Origin: Pelomyxa schiedti
Lineage: Eukaryota; Evosea; Pelobiontida; Pelomyxidae
DNA length: 64,000 nucleotides
Direction: 5' to 3'
Assembly (NCBI GenBank): GCA_020536535.1
Contig: JAHLWZ010000801.1
Location: forward strand, 62,001-126,000
Positions 1 to 12,600 of the stretch are shown piece by piece. The position numbers and the translations under genes were made by a program. The stretch's first letter is position 1; every line of letters begins with the position of its first letter. The notes beneath the pieces were generated by a model, which had not been told where the DNA came from, ran no database searches, and saw only the letters and a list, made by a program, of their open reading frames with translations.

Positions 1-1942
1 AATTGTCTCACTTCAAAGTCAAGCTTAATGTATGTATTTCTATCAATCTACAATAAACCCATGAAAAAGGAAATTTACTTAGGAACAAACTTGCTTGAAT
101 GCAGACCTGCAGTCCCAGCTTTCCAATACGCGGAAAACCACCACCGACCTGCAATCGTCCCTTACTGACAGACAAGCACAGTTCCTCCATGACACCGAAA
201 AAATTAGAGCAGAGTCCCGTGATCAAATATCCAAATTGGAAGGGACCAGAACACAAATGCTCCAAACCATGCAAAAGCTCAAAGAGCAAGTCAAGAAGTT
301 GGAGGGTGATAGGGATGAATTGGAAGAGAAACTGCGTAATCAGCTTCAAGTAGGCCAAGAAGATGCACAGGAATTAGAATCTCTACGCAAAAAATTGAAA
401 GAATCTCAGAAAGCAAAGAAAAAGATGGAGCGTCATGCCCAGGTGGCCCATTTTCTTTTAATCAAATCTATGGGAATTAATGACTTGCGTGAAGGAAAGT
501 GGAGATAAGCAACTACTAGCTAAAGTCCAGGTTTCATTTTCTTATTTCCCCTTGAGTCACTAACGAACATAGCAAGCAGAGCACAAGCTAAAAATCGAAG
601 AATTCCTCCTCAATGCACTGTTCAGTGCTGATTCATCACTATTTGACGCCCAAGGTGTTCCCTGCACAGCATTGCTTATCATAGACCGATTGCAGCAATG
701 GAACAGCCTGAAAAAGCCGGACAGTGACTTCTTTGAGAAAATAGCTGAGAGAATAAAGACTATCTCACTGGTACGACAACTTGTAATTTAGTTTGGTTTT
801 TCGGTTTGATTCAAAAACAAACTACTTCCCAGGGGTATAAAGACAACCTCATGATGTCCACATACTTTGTAACTGTGACCTGGAGTCTTCTGAATTTCGT
901 GCAAGGGACTCTCGTACCACCAAGGTAACCTCCTATTATCGATTTTACCTCTATTTGGATAACATAAAGCACTCAGCCGGACAGAGTACATCTTGAAGCC
1001 CAGTGCGGCACCCGAGGGTGAGGTCCCTCGATTCGTGTTCCAATTACAACAAGTACTTCACGAAATATTCTTCATGCTGTTGCAAAGAACAGAGCATGTA
1101 TGCCCTCGTTATTAATTACACCTTCGGGATTGAACCTATTTTCTTACAGATTCTTGACGGAATCCTGTGCCAAGCAATCTTTGAACCACCTGAACAACTC
1201 AGGGTGAGCGGTGCTTCTAGGTAGAGGCATCCATTTTCACTTGATTTCACTTTTTCAAAACACCTAAATAAAAAAAAGATCCGCTGCTGCCAAACCAAAA
1301 GGAGGGCCCAGCATAACTGATGTTATCCAGATTCTCCAGGAAACACTCCAAAGACTTCTTGACAATGGAATTTCCCGGTCTATTTGCTTCCAGTTCTTCT
1401 CTCAGTTGTGCTACTGGATAAACGCCCGACTTTTCAACCAGCTTGTCAACCAACCTGGATGCTGTATCCACCCCCTTGTGACCAAATTTTAATGCTTACT
1501 TTTTTTTTTTCCCCTCTGATTGAACAGGCACGTGTGGAAAAGGATTCCAAATCAAATTAGGTCTTTCCTCAATTGAAGAGTTCCTGTACCAGAGTGCATT
1601 CCTCAGCCGTGCAAGGTAAAACCACCTCTCACTCATTTTATATTCTCCTATCTCACCTCCACTACCTATCTATCTGTTCACAGGCAGCGCTTGGACCACA
1701 TCAAGCAAGCTGGGAACCTGCTCATCATGGACAAGGCAGTGCTGTTTGACGAGACCATAGTCCACACAGCCTTCAGCGCACTTAACCCAGTCCAGCTTGC
1801 CCACATTGTGCACTCGTTCAAGCCGGATTCTCTGATGCCGGATCCTGTGGCACCAAGCGTTCTCGGCAGAATACAGAGGCTCAATCCATCATCCTCAACT
1901 CCATTGATTCTGGATCCTAACATATTACTCACATTTGGTTAA
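1..1942 (+). CDS. NT-C2/coiled-coil/DIL protein, left-arm copy, 5' end missing
   Basis: This is the 3' part of the gene fully present at 13141-17883. It begins in a coiled-coil exon ending at base 29; intron 30-82 is phase 0; the coil continues to about 440. From about 590 on, the exons encode a dilute (DIL) domain: segments such as EEFLLNALFSADSS, LLIIDRLQQW, FQFFSQLCYWINARLFNQLV and the final LNPVQLAHIV / FKPDS / PDPV signature. It stops at TAA 1940-1942. Truncation here is by the window edge, not by mutation; the visible coding sequence is identical to the right-arm copy. It is tail-to-tail with BBS7, 147 bp away. Confidence 0.85.
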
Positions 1943-2089
1943 ACCAAATACGTAACTTTATGAGCTAAATAAAGAAATGGAATAGCCTTGTTGGGGATTT
2001 GTTTTGAGTGTCTTTTTATGTGGGGTATGCTATGAACACGATTCTTTTTTGAATTTTTTGCCCCTTGTACAATTGCCTGTTGTTTTGTG

Positions 2090-5000
2090 TCAGGGTGCAC
2101 CAAAGAACACCTTGAGTTCCGCGAGGGTGTAGTCACGAGATAAGTGCATCCGTAAATCGGCTTCACAGTTGTCTGTTGGGTTGCCGCGAAGCTTCTGTAC
2201 ATTTACATAGAGGCTGAGGAGAACTCCTGTAGGAGTAATGAGTGTGTTAAAATATGTTGCTGTGTACTCGCCTATCAGAGCTTCCAGGGCACGTGGCTGC
2301 CGCTCAAATGCACGGTTGATTTCACTGGCATTGGCGAGAATATCCGCGTACTCTTCGGAGAGGAAGCCGGGGATAGCAAGTGATTGCTGTGTGGTATTGG
2401 GTAGAAGTGCAGCTGTTTGAGGCAAAGAGGTTAAGCTATTTTCGGCAGAATTCCCGCTTTCTTGCATTTGAATCTCCTTCAATGCCTCAATGAGCTGAAC
2501 TTGTTGCTGAAGCTTAAAAAGGTATGTCAGTCTTGGATCAAGAAGCTCGAGAATAGTATTGATACTCTTTTCGATGATTGCTGGCAGCATTATTATTATG
2601 CAGTTTTGGTTTTGGGTTTTTTTTTTTTAAAAAAAAGACCAAAAGGGATGAAGTTACTTGTTGACATGTGAATGGCTATTTTTCGGGCCGTTGCTTCTTT
2701 TGAAATAAAGTCCTTCACAGTACACAGTGTACTGAGGGAGTCTGTCTGAAACACGGCTTCCTTTTTCCTGTGGTTGCAGTGAGGAAAATCGGTCAGCAAC
2801 ACAAGGTGGAACATGTAATGGCACGCTCCAATCGAGCCTGTGAATGAGGAACGGAAAAATAGTGTAATGTCTTCAGTAAGGCACCTGATTTATTTTGATT
2901 ATGTTAAAAAAAAAAGAATCTCACTGCCTCGGTTTGGAATGTACCTCTCTGGGACTTCAGGGAAACATGAACCAACAAGTGCATGTATCTCAGATAATGT
3001 AAAGTTACCAGAGAGTTTGAGTTCATTCAATGGTCTTAAGAAATGAGAGGCACCAAAGAAAGGAAGGAATAGGTATTACCTTGCACATTCTTGTTCAGTC
3101 AATTGATTGACCCTTTCGTGCAGTGAAAGAGGTTTGATTTGAATAGTGCACAAACGTGCCGCATGGGGACTGATGTGTGGAAGTACAAATACTTGTAATT
3201 TTCCATATTTGCCTTCAAATGTTCGGACCTGAAAGTGAGGTACATTATAGATTGAAAAATATGTTAACAAGTCACACTTTGAGCTCCACTCTATGCAGGT
3301 TTTGGGGTACAACTTTTACAGTGGCAATGAGAGCTGACTCCGACTGTAGTACAGATTGTAAGAGTACAGTCAGCATTGAAAAGAAGATGAGGAAGTTTTA
3401 CTGCCGGAGTAGCATTGCTTATTAGCTGTTCTGGTGGTGGTGTATAGTGCAAGGTACAATCTGATTTGTCAACATCAACTTCTATTTGAGTGTCTGCTCT
3501 AATTGCCAAACAGTCGATGGGGAACTTGGTCTCTAGGCTGAGAGTGTGTGTACAAGTGGCAGGGTCGAGTATAAAGTCGGTTGAAACATCAATCTTGAGA
3601 CACGTAAGATCGATGCAAGTAGGATAAATGAAAAGAAGATCCCGAACTTGAGGAATCGAGACAGTCGATTTGCTTTTGGTCCTTTCTCCTTCTCTTCGAA
3701 TAGATTCCTCCAGTCTGTTTACATCCGCTCGAGTCTCTTGTATTCTTGTTCTTAGCTCCTCAATAGTGGGGCCATGTGAAATGGGTGGGGGAGTTGTAGT
3801 GTGTGCGCGTGCTTTCGTCGGCGCAGCAGGTGTTGGCTGTGGGGTGATAAGTTCTGCTTGAACCTTAAGGTGAATTATTTTACAACAAGGACACTAGATG
3901 CACACAGTTGCTGGCGCCGGACTGGCATTAGGGTCAAGCGAGAAACATATAATTTTCCCTGAGAAAGTACATATAGTAATGTCATATGGTTTAAGGGATG
4001 ATATCTGTCCACACTCGAGTCCCTGGATGCTCTCATTAACCTGTGTTCTGGAGGAATATGTTAACATGATTTAGTGTCTCCCATTGAAATACCTCCATGA
4101 CAGTTTAGGAGGCAGGTTGATATCAGTGCTTTGAAAAGAGTACACCTCCAAGCTTCTGTATTTCATCTTAGTTCTTTTTCCCCCCATTCCCGTTCCTACC
4201 CATCATCTCTGCCAATGATAATATCATTGCATAAATTGCCAAAACTACAGCTATTGATGATGGAAATGCGACTTTGGCTCTATTTTTTATGTTATTCGTG
4301 TGGAATGGTAGTTTCACAACTTCTGATGCCAGGAGAGACCACTTCTGTGTGAATCCTGAGGAGTTGAATCGGAGGCAGCCGAGATGCCCTTTGTTCGTTC
4401 CGTAAAGAAACACTTTGCTTGAAACTCCTCGTGGCAACGGCGTTTCTGTATTGTAACGATGTATTGCAGTGCAAGCTGTCTCTACTTCAACTGCGTAAAT
4501 GCACTCTGATCCCTACGTTTTTTCTTTCCTCGTTGAACTTAACATTAAAAAGGGTACCTGTACTACACGGATAAATTTGTCTTGGCAAGCCAAAATGGCA
4601 ACAAGGTCGGCATTTACCAGCTGACAACAAATCATATCATTAATTCTGTCTATACAACTAGTATAAGACTATGTCAATTCTAGTTTGGAATAACTAACCA
4701 TTGGACATGAAAAAATCTTTATCTTTAGCATCAACAAAGTGATAGCTATAGTTTTTCAGTCTTGTAAATTGTTTGGGATAAGGACACACAGAGAATATTC
4801 ACCAGATACAAACATGTCTGGTCCCTCAACAAATAAGTTATGAATGACTTCAGTCATTCCTGTTTCCACAGTGAAAAACTGTTTCCCCTGAGACGCTGGT
4901 GAGTTCAGTTTGGGGTGGCACGAAATGCATTCACTTTTTTGGCAGAAATCCCAGAAACTGTGTGCCCAAAGGAATAAAAGACTCTGTCTTTGCACATAGC

Positions 5001-5480
5001 TGAGGGACCACCCATCTCCAATCTAGTGACTGGGGAGCCACATGGTTCAGTTTTGAATTGGGTCTTGGTGTGGCAATTGGTTGGTTCAATCATGAAAGAG
5101 GTTCAATAGAGTTGCAACATAGCACAGAGCAATTATATGTAGAAACTAATGAATGAGCGGTTTACGAGATATCATCTTACCACCACTTCGCCATTTATGA
5201 CAGCCAGGCAAGTCAAGCATCCAGAGTCGTCGCCAACAACAATAGACTGCATTTCGCTGGAACCAGAGGACGACAAGTGTTTACGAGACGAAGACGAAGA
5301 CGAAGACGCGGACGCAGATGAGGCCTCCGGCAACGTGAGAGCCATAGATTTCCTCGACACTTGTCCCACACCAAGCAGATCTCGCCTTGTAAACACCAAA
5401 TCTCGGGGCGCCAGTGTCGTAGACACGCCATCGTTTTCCGGTACAGCCACCGTCGACCCTTTGTGTTTGGAACCTCGCAT
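2090..5480 (-). CDS. BBS7: BBS7, BBSome subunit (left-arm copy)
   Basis: This mirror copy of 9603-12993 has the same start (ATG read leftwards from 5480), the same introns and the same stop at 2090. See the right-arm entry for the domain description. It lies head-to-head with the left-arm glycosyltransferase gene (371 bp between start codons) and tail-to-tail with the NT-C2/DIL gene. Confidence 0.9.
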
Positions 5481-5851
5481 TTTCGACTAAACAAACTTTC
5501 GTCAAGGAACAAGAAGAACGGAAATCAAACCCACAATTTAGTGCCAAGGAAAAAAGAACAGCTGATGGAGGTAGCTGGGGTTGACGAGCACCCGGTCCTC
5601 CCTACATTTTCCCCAGTCTCTAATAGACACAAACCTACCATTTTTTTTTGCTTTCTTTATCAACTCCATCAAGCAACCCTGAGTGCTGCCCCCAAATCCA
5701 AACTCAGTCCTTTCCGTAGTTCCGGTTACTGCGAGTGCTTGATATTTGGGAAAACCAAATAACTGAAGATTTGGGGTGTGGCGATGAACGCCCCAAGCAA
5801 CTCTTCAACGGTCATCAAAGATGCCAATACCAACAGCTAACCTAACTTGGC
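5481..5851. promoter_or_regulatory. divergent intergenic region between BBS7 and GT8 (left arm)
   Basis: This 371-bp stretch separates two start codons that point away from each other, so it should contain both promoters. Open frames that cross it (for example the plus-strand frame up to 5762) have no family resemblance and start inside BBS7 antisense. I see no TATA box I would defend. A run of nine T near 5641 is the only low-complexity feature. Confidence 0.5.
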
Positions 5852-7128
5852 ATGTGGTCCGGGGACAGACGCCTGCATTTCGCCGTCGTCGTTTCGTTCG
5901 TTGGCGGCTGCCTTGGCGTGTTTTTGATCTTCCTGCTGCGTGACTGGAAGATCCGGTCGGTTCTCGGCGACGATCTCGGCGTACCGCCGCCGGCCCCAGA
6001 TCCGCCCATAATAAAGGCTCGTAGGGACGCCTACGCGTTTTTGGCCGTGAACGATTCTCCCCTGTTGGGCATACTAACATCCAGCCAGGTTTGTGTTGCT
6101 CTTTTTCTGTCCACCTTTATTTACCTAAAAAAAAAATAAATATAAAATAAATTTTCTACTAGGCCTTAATTACGTATGGCTCCACCAAACAAAGAGTGGT
6201 GTTGTGCACTCCAGCAGTTTCGGTGTTCTTCAGAGACGTGATGAGGATGATGAACAACACAATTATTGGTGCGTTTGTTCCTGACCCTCCCTTTCCCTTG
6301 CTAGTGTTGACTTGAAGGCTGCAGATATACCACCTCCTCCAACACATCCAAATTACCAGCCAGGGATTGCAGCGTGGAAGCTACTTTTAAGCAAATTGGA
6401 AGTGTACAAGTTGTACACTATGTTTGACAAAATCGTCTACTTGGATGCTGATATGGTGCTTAATACGAACATTGACGACCTTTTTGAAACTGAGCAACAG
6501 TGAGTATGCTGGCTTACAAAAGCAGATAGGATTGACCTTTTTCAGGTTTATATCTATGACAGACAACTATTCTTGCCACATCAAACCAGGAAAGATCAAT
6601 TCCGGTCTGGTTGCAATCACAATGAACAGGTGCCACCTTTGATGTCCCAATTGCTTCTCATTTTTATTCCAGTTCATGGTACTCAGGGATGATGGAAATG
6701 TTGAACCATACAGTTATCAAGGATGGTGATCAAGAATTGGTGCAAAAATATATGGATAGCCAATTTGGGAACCTCACTTTGCTCCCTGAAACCTATGCTG
6801 CATTTGTGTGGCGCTGTGTATGCCATATCAAGTACAACTTCAGTGAGGTAGAGAACCTGAGAACCTTAAAGACAACAGACTAACCCGACACCACCAATTT
6901 TAGGTCAAGGTAATACATTTTACGAATTGGCAAATACAATACTGGAAACTAGCCCAGAGCGATCCGCGCGCCTTTGCCGCGCTCAGGGGATTCAACTGCA
7001 GTGCGCAGTACTATGTCAACTGGCGAAATCACTACAATGAAGCCATCAAGACCCTCAAGCATTCTCTAAATCTCACGAACACCTCGGAGAGCACACAGAT
7101 ACATTTACCTTTACTCCCCCAGTGGTAG
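5852..7128 (+). CDS. family 8 glycosyltransferase, type II membrane protein (left-arm copy)
   Basis: This is the mirror copy of 7955-9231, where the description is given. ATG is at 5852 and TAG at 7126-7128, with introns after codons ending SSQ (about 6088), after NNTIIGA, after FETEQQ and others. Its last 18 bases overlap, on the opposite strand, the end of the outward gene tail at 7111-7455. Confidence 0.88.
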
Positions 7129-7455
7129 CAACTTGTAATAGTAGGCAAGGACACATTTCCCTGTAGAAGTAGAGTCACCTGTAACCTTGATTTGTGCACC
7201 ACCCAAATAAGCCGACAAACAGAATAGAAAAAGTTTTGTGCCAACACTATTGCCTATCGAAATCCTGGAGAATGAATAGAAACCTTACTGCAAGGACTTC
7301 AGTTGCTCAAAGAATCCAACAAAAAAAAAAAAAACAAAAAAAATATGGGGTGATTTAACTTGTGAGAAGAGATGGGGCTAGCGGCACCGGGGGAGAGTTA
7401 GCCCAGAGGACCCCTACAACATTCCCCAATCAGCACCTGTCCCACCTCGACCACA
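7111..7455 (-). CDS. possible gene tail running out of the palindrome centre (left-arm copy)
   Basis: Mirror of 7628-7972; see that entry. Read leftwards, the last open stretch ends at a TAA whose last base is 7111, overlapping the end of the GT8 gene by 18 bp on the other strand. Confidence 0.22.
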
Positions 7456-7627
7456 GGTTGCATCCAATTGAGCGTTGTCCCCCAGCCCGTGTTCAGTCGG
7501 AAAATTGGAATTGTGGGAAACAAAAAAAACAAAAAGCCGAAAAGAACAAAAAAAAATAAAAATTTCCCACAATTTCAGTTTCGCGAGCGAACACGAACAG
7601 GGATACAACGCACCACCTTAACAAGTT
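7456..7627. repeat. decayed palindromic spacer at the centre of symmetry
   Basis: This 172-bp spacer separates the two perfect arms. Its outer 65 bp on each side still align with each other as inverted copies, without gaps and in the same register (7456-7520 against 7563-7627): 42 of 65 bases match. The inner 50 bases of that alignment match at 38 of 50, starting with a perfect 10-base block (TTTCCCACAA). The core 7521-7562 is A-rich on the plus strand and does not pair. The spacer therefore looks like an old part of the same palindrome that has drifted while the arms stayed identical. Confidence 0.9.
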
Positions 7628-7972
7628 TGTGGTCGAGGTGGGACAGGTGCTGATTGGGGAATGTTGTAGGGGTCCTCTGGGCTAACTCTCCCCCGGTGCC
7701 GCTAGCCCCATCTCTTCTCACAAGTTAAATCACCCCATATTTTTTTTGTTTTTTTTTTTTTTGTTGGATTCTTTGAGCAACTGAAGTCCTTGCAGTAAGG
7801 TTTCTATTCATTCTCCAGGATTTCGATAGGCAATAGTGTTGGCACAAAACTTTTTCTATTCTGTTTGTCGGCTTATTTGGGTGGTGCACAAATCAAGGTT
7901 ACAGGTGACTCTACTTCTACAGGGAAATGTGTCCTTGCCTACTATTACAAGTTGCTACCACTGGGGGAGTAA
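7628..7972 (+). CDS. possible gene tail running out of the palindrome centre (right-arm copy)
   Basis: I do not recognise a family. Two coding-like stretches are visible. At the inner edge, a frame reads VVEVGQVLIGECCRGPLG and continues inwards into the spacer, where the two diverged spacer halves keep the same frame (FPTI.......TT at the start of both). Near the end, about 50 codons run open to TAA 7970-7972 and include LFLFCLSAYLGGAQ and GKCVLAYYYKLLPLGE. A GT-AG intron with a poly-T tract may lie at about 7724-7779, but I could not make one consistent frame. If real, its 5' exons would lie at or across the centre. It overlaps the GT8 stop by 18 bp on the opposite strand. It could equally be chance open frame. 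Confidence 0.25.
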
Positions 7973-9231
7973 AGGTAAATGTATCTGTGTGCTCTCCGAG
8001 GTGTTCGTGAGATTTAGAGAATGCTTGAGGGTCTTGATGGCTTCATTGTAGTGATTTCGCCAGTTGACATAGTACTGCGCACTGCAGTTGAATCCCCTGA
8101 GCGCGGCAAAGGCGCGCGGATCGCTCTGGGCTAGTTTCCAGTATTGTATTTGCCAATTCGTAAAATGTATTACCTTGACCTAAAATTGGTGGTGTCGGGT
8201 TAGTCTGTTGTCTTTAAGGTTCTCAGGTTCTCTACCTCACTGAAGTTGTACTTGATATGGCATACACAGCGCCACACAAATGCAGCATAGGTTTCAGGGA
8301 GCAAAGTGAGGTTCCCAAATTGGCTATCCATATATTTTTGCACCAATTCTTGATCACCATCCTTGATAACTGTATGGTTCAACATTTCCATCATCCCTGA
8401 GTACCATGAACTGGAATAAAAATGAGAAGCAATTGGGACATCAAAGGTGGCACCTGTTCATTGTGATTGCAACCAGACCGGAATTGATCTTTCCTGGTTT
8501 GATGTGGCAAGAATAGTTGTCTGTCATAGATATAAACCTGAAAAAGGTCAATCCTATCTGCTTTTGTAAGCCAGCATACTCACTGTTGCTCAGTTTCAAA
8601 AAGGTCGTCAATGTTCGTATTAAGCACCATATCAGCATCCAAGTAGACGATTTTGTCAAACATAGTGTACAACTTGTACACTTCCAATTTGCTTAAAAGT
8701 AGCTTCCACGCTGCAATCCCTGGCTGGTAATTTGGATGTGTTGGAGGAGGTGGTATATCTGCAGCCTTCAAGTCAACACTAGCAAGGGAAAGGGAGGGTC
8801 AGGAACAAACGCACCAATAATTGTGTTGTTCATCATCCTCATCACGTCTCTGAAGAACACCGAAACTGCTGGAGTGCACAACACCACTCTTTGTTTGGTG
8901 GAGCCATACGTAATTAAGGCCTAGTAGAAAATTTATTTTATATTTATTTTTTTTTTAGGTAAATAAAGGTGGACAGAAAAAGAGCAACACAAACCTGGCT
9001 GGATGTTAGTATGCCCAACAGGGGAGAATCGTTCACGGCCAAAAACGCGTAGGCGTCCCTACGAGCCTTTATTATGGGCGGATCTGGGGCCGGCGGCGGT
9101 ACGCCGAGATCGTCGCCGAGAACCGACCGGATCTTCCAGTCACGCAGCAGGAAGATCAAAAACACGCCAAGGCAGCCGCCAACGAACGAAACGACGACGG
9201 CGAAATGCAGGCGTCTGTCCCCGGACCACAT
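7955..9231 (-). CDS. family 8 glycosyltransferase, type II membrane protein
   Basis: This protein of about 320 residues should transfer a sugar from a nucleotide-sugar in the Golgi/ER lumen or on a glycogenin-like acceptor. The N terminus is short and cytoplasmic (MWSGDRRLH), followed by one hydrophobic anchor at about residues 10-29 (FAVVVSFVGGCLGVFLIFLL) and a Pro-rich stem. The GT8 core follows: RRDAYAFLAVND, then FDKIVYLDADMVLNTNIDDL with the DxD metal/nucleotide motif, GKINSGLVAI, LLPETYAAF and the closing VIHFTNWQIQYW, the equivalent of the glycogenin-type HF..xxKPW region. Several 30-85-bp introns interrupt it. The DxD motif and the asparagine of the NSG motif are intact, so it should be active. 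Glycogenin itself is soluble; the anchor argues for a Golgi-type GT8 enzyme. Acceptor unknown. Confidence 0.88.
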
Positions 9232-9602
9232 GCCAAGTTAGGTTAGCTGTTGGTATTGGCATCTTTGATGACCGTTGAAGAGTTGCTTGGGGCGTTCATC
9301 GCCACACCCCAAATCTTCAGTTATTTGGTTTTCCCAAATATCAAGCACTCGCAGTAACCGGAACTACGGAAAGGACTGAGTTTGGATTTGGGGGCAGCAC
9401 TCAGGGTTGCTTGATGGAGTTGATAAAGAAAGCAAAAAAAAATGGTAGGTTTGTGTCTATTAGAGACTGGGGAAAATGTAGGGAGGACCGGGTGCTCGTC
9501 AACCCCAGCTACCTCCATCAGCTGTTCTTTTTTCCTTGGCACTAAATTGTGGGTTTGATTTCCGTTCTTCTTGTTCCTTGACGAAAGTTTGTTTAGTCGA
9601 AA
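9232..9602. promoter_or_regulatory. divergent intergenic region between GT8 and BBS7 (right arm)
   Basis: Mirror of 5481-5851. It holds the promoters of both divergent genes; nothing else is recognisable. Confidence 0.5.
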
Positions 9603-12600
9603 ATGCGAGGTTCCAAACACAAAGGGTCGACGGTGGCTGTACCGGAAAACGATGGCGTGTCTACGACACTGGCGCCCCGAGATTTGGTGTTTACAAGGCG
9701 AGATCTGCTTGGTGTGGGACAAGTGTCGAGGAAATCTATGGCTCTCACGTTGCCGGAGGCCTCATCTGCGTCCGCGTCTTCGTCTTCGTCTTCGTCTCGT
9801 AAACACTTGTCGTCCTCTGGTTCCAGCGAAATGCAGTCTATTGTTGTTGGCGACGACTCTGGATGCTTGACTTGCCTGGCTGTCATAAATGGCGAAGTGG
9901 TGGTAAGATGATATCTCGTAAACCGCTCATTCATTAGTTTCTACATATAATTGCTCTGTGCTATGTTGCAACTCTATTGAACCTCTTTCATGATTGAACC
10001 AACCAATTGCCACACCAAGACCCAATTCAAAACTGAACCATGTGGCTCCCCAGTCACTAGATTGGAGATGGGTGGTCCCTCAGCTATGTGCAAAGACAGA
10101 GTCTTTTATTCCTTTGGGCACACAGTTTCTGGGATTTCTGCCAAAAAAGTGAATGCATTTCGTGCCACCCCAAACTGAACTCACCAGCGTCTCAGGGGAA
10201 ACAGTTTTTCACTGTGGAAACAGGAATGACTGAAGTCATTCATAACTTATTTGTTGAGGGACCAGACATGTTTGTATCTGGTGAATATTCTCTGTGTGTC
10301 CTTATCCCAAACAATTTACAAGACTGAAAAACTATAGCTATCACTTTGTTGATGCTAAAGATAAAGATTTTTTCATGTCCAATGGTTAGTTATTCCAAAC
10401 TAGAATTGACATAGTCTTATACTAGTTGTATAGACAGAATTAATGATATGATTTGTTGTCAGCTGGTAAATGCCGACCTTGTTGCCATTTTGGCTTGCCA
10501 AGACAAATTTATCCGTGTAGTACAGGTACCCTTTTTAATGTTAAGTTCAACGAGGAAAGAAAAAACGTAGGGATCAGAGTGCATTTACGCAGTTGAAGTA
10601 GAGACAGCTTGCACTGCAATACATCGTTACAATACAGAAACGCCGTTGCCACGAGGAGTTTCAAGCAAAGTGTTTCTTTACGGAACGAACAAAGGGCATC
10701 TCGGCTGCCTCCGATTCAACTCCTCAGGATTCACACAGAAGTGGTCTCTCCTGGCATCAGAAGTTGTGAAACTACCATTCCACACGAATAACATAAAAAA
10801 TAGAGCCAAAGTCGCATTTCCATCATCAATAGCTGTAGTTTTGGCAATTTATGCAATGATATTATCATTGGCAGAGATGATGGGTAGGAACGGGAATGGG
10901 GGGAAAAAGAACTAAGATGAAATACAGAAGCTTGGAGGTGTACTCTTTTCAAAGCACTGATATCAACCTGCCTCCTAAACTGTCATGGAGGTATTTCAAT
11001 GGGAGACACTAAATCATGTTAACATATTCCTCCAGAACACAGGTTAATGAGAGCATCCAGGGACTCGAGTGTGGACAGATATCATCCCTTAAACCATATG
11101 ACATTACTATATGTACTTTCTCAGGGAAAATTATATGTTTCTCGCTTGACCCTAATGCCAGTCCGGCGCCAGCAACTGTGTGCATCTAGTGTCCTTGTTG
11201 TAAAATAATTCACCTTAAGGTTCAAGCAGAACTTATCACCCCACAGCCAACACCTGCTGCGCCGACGAAAGCACGCGCACACACTACAACTCCCCCACCC
11301 ATTTCACATGGCCCCACTATTGAGGAGCTAAGAACAAGAATACAAGAGACTCGAGCGGATGTAAACAGACTGGAGGAATCTATTCGAAGAGAAGGAGAAA
11401 GGACCAAAAGCAAATCGACTGTCTCGATTCCTCAAGTTCGGGATCTTCTTTTCATTTATCCTACTTGCATCGATCTTACGTGTCTCAAGATTGATGTTTC
11501 AACCGACTTTATACTCGACCCTGCCACTTGTACACACACTCTCAGCCTAGAGACCAAGTTCCCCATCGACTGTTTGGCAATTAGAGCAGACACTCAAATA
11601 GAAGTTGATGTTGACAAATCAGATTGTACCTTGCACTATACACCACCACCAGAACAGCTAATAAGCAATGCTACTCCGGCAGTAAAACTTCCTCATCTTC
11701 TTTTCAATGCTGACTGTACTCTTACAATCTGTACTACAGTCGGAGTCAGCTCTCATTGCCACTGTAAAAGTTGTACCCCAAAACCTGCATAGAGTGGAGC
11801 TCAAAGTGTGACTTGTTAACATATTTTTCAATCTATAATGTACCTCACTTTCAGGTCCGAACATTTGAAGGCAAATATGGAAAATTACAAGTATTTGTAC
11901 TTCCACACATCAGTCCCCATGCGGCACGTTTGTGCACTATTCAAATCAAACCTCTTTCACTGCACGAAAGGGTCAATCAATTGACTGAACAAGAATGTGC
12001 AAGGTAATACCTATTCCTTCCTTTCTTTGGTGCCTCTCATTTCTTAAGACCATTGAATGAACTCAAACTCTCTGGTAACTTTACATTATCTGAGATACAT
12101 GCACTTGTTGGTTCATGTTTCCCTGAAGTCCCAGAGAGGTACATTCCAAACCGAGGCAGTGAGATTCTTTTTTTTTTAACATAATCAAAATAAATCAGGT
12201 GCCTTACTGAAGACATTACACTATTTTTCCGTTCCTCATTCACAGGCTCGATTGGAGCGTGCCATTACATGTTCCACCTTGTGTTGCTGACCGATTTTCC
12301 TCACTGCAACCACAGGAAAAAGGAAGCCGTGTTTCAGACAGACTCCCTCAGTACACTGTGTACTGTGAAGGACTTTATTTCAAAAGAAGCAACGGCCCGA
12401 AAAATAGCCATTCACATGTCAACAAGTAACTTCATCCCTTTTGGTCTTTTTTTTAAAAAAAAAAAACCCAAAACCAAAACTGCATAATAATAATGCTGCC
12501 AGCAATCATCGAAAAGAGTATCAATACTATTCTCGAGCTTCTTGATCCAAGACTGACATACCTTTTTAAGCTTCAGCAACAAGTTCAGCTCATTGAGGCA

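Larger units (their letters stand above)
1..7455. repeat. left arm of a 15-kb inverted repeat
   Basis: This arm is the reverse complement of 7628-15082. Position x on the left pairs with 15083-x on the right, and every open reading frame on one arm has an identical mirror on the other. The arm may continue to the left of the window, because base 1 pairs with 15082 and nothing before base 1 can be seen. Identity stops sharply at 7455, where G at 7456 faces T at 7627. The arm carries the end of an NT-C2/DIL gene, BBS7, a GT8 glycosyltransferase and an outward-facing gene tail. No mismatch was seen in the parts I compared, but I did not check every base. Confidence 0.97.
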
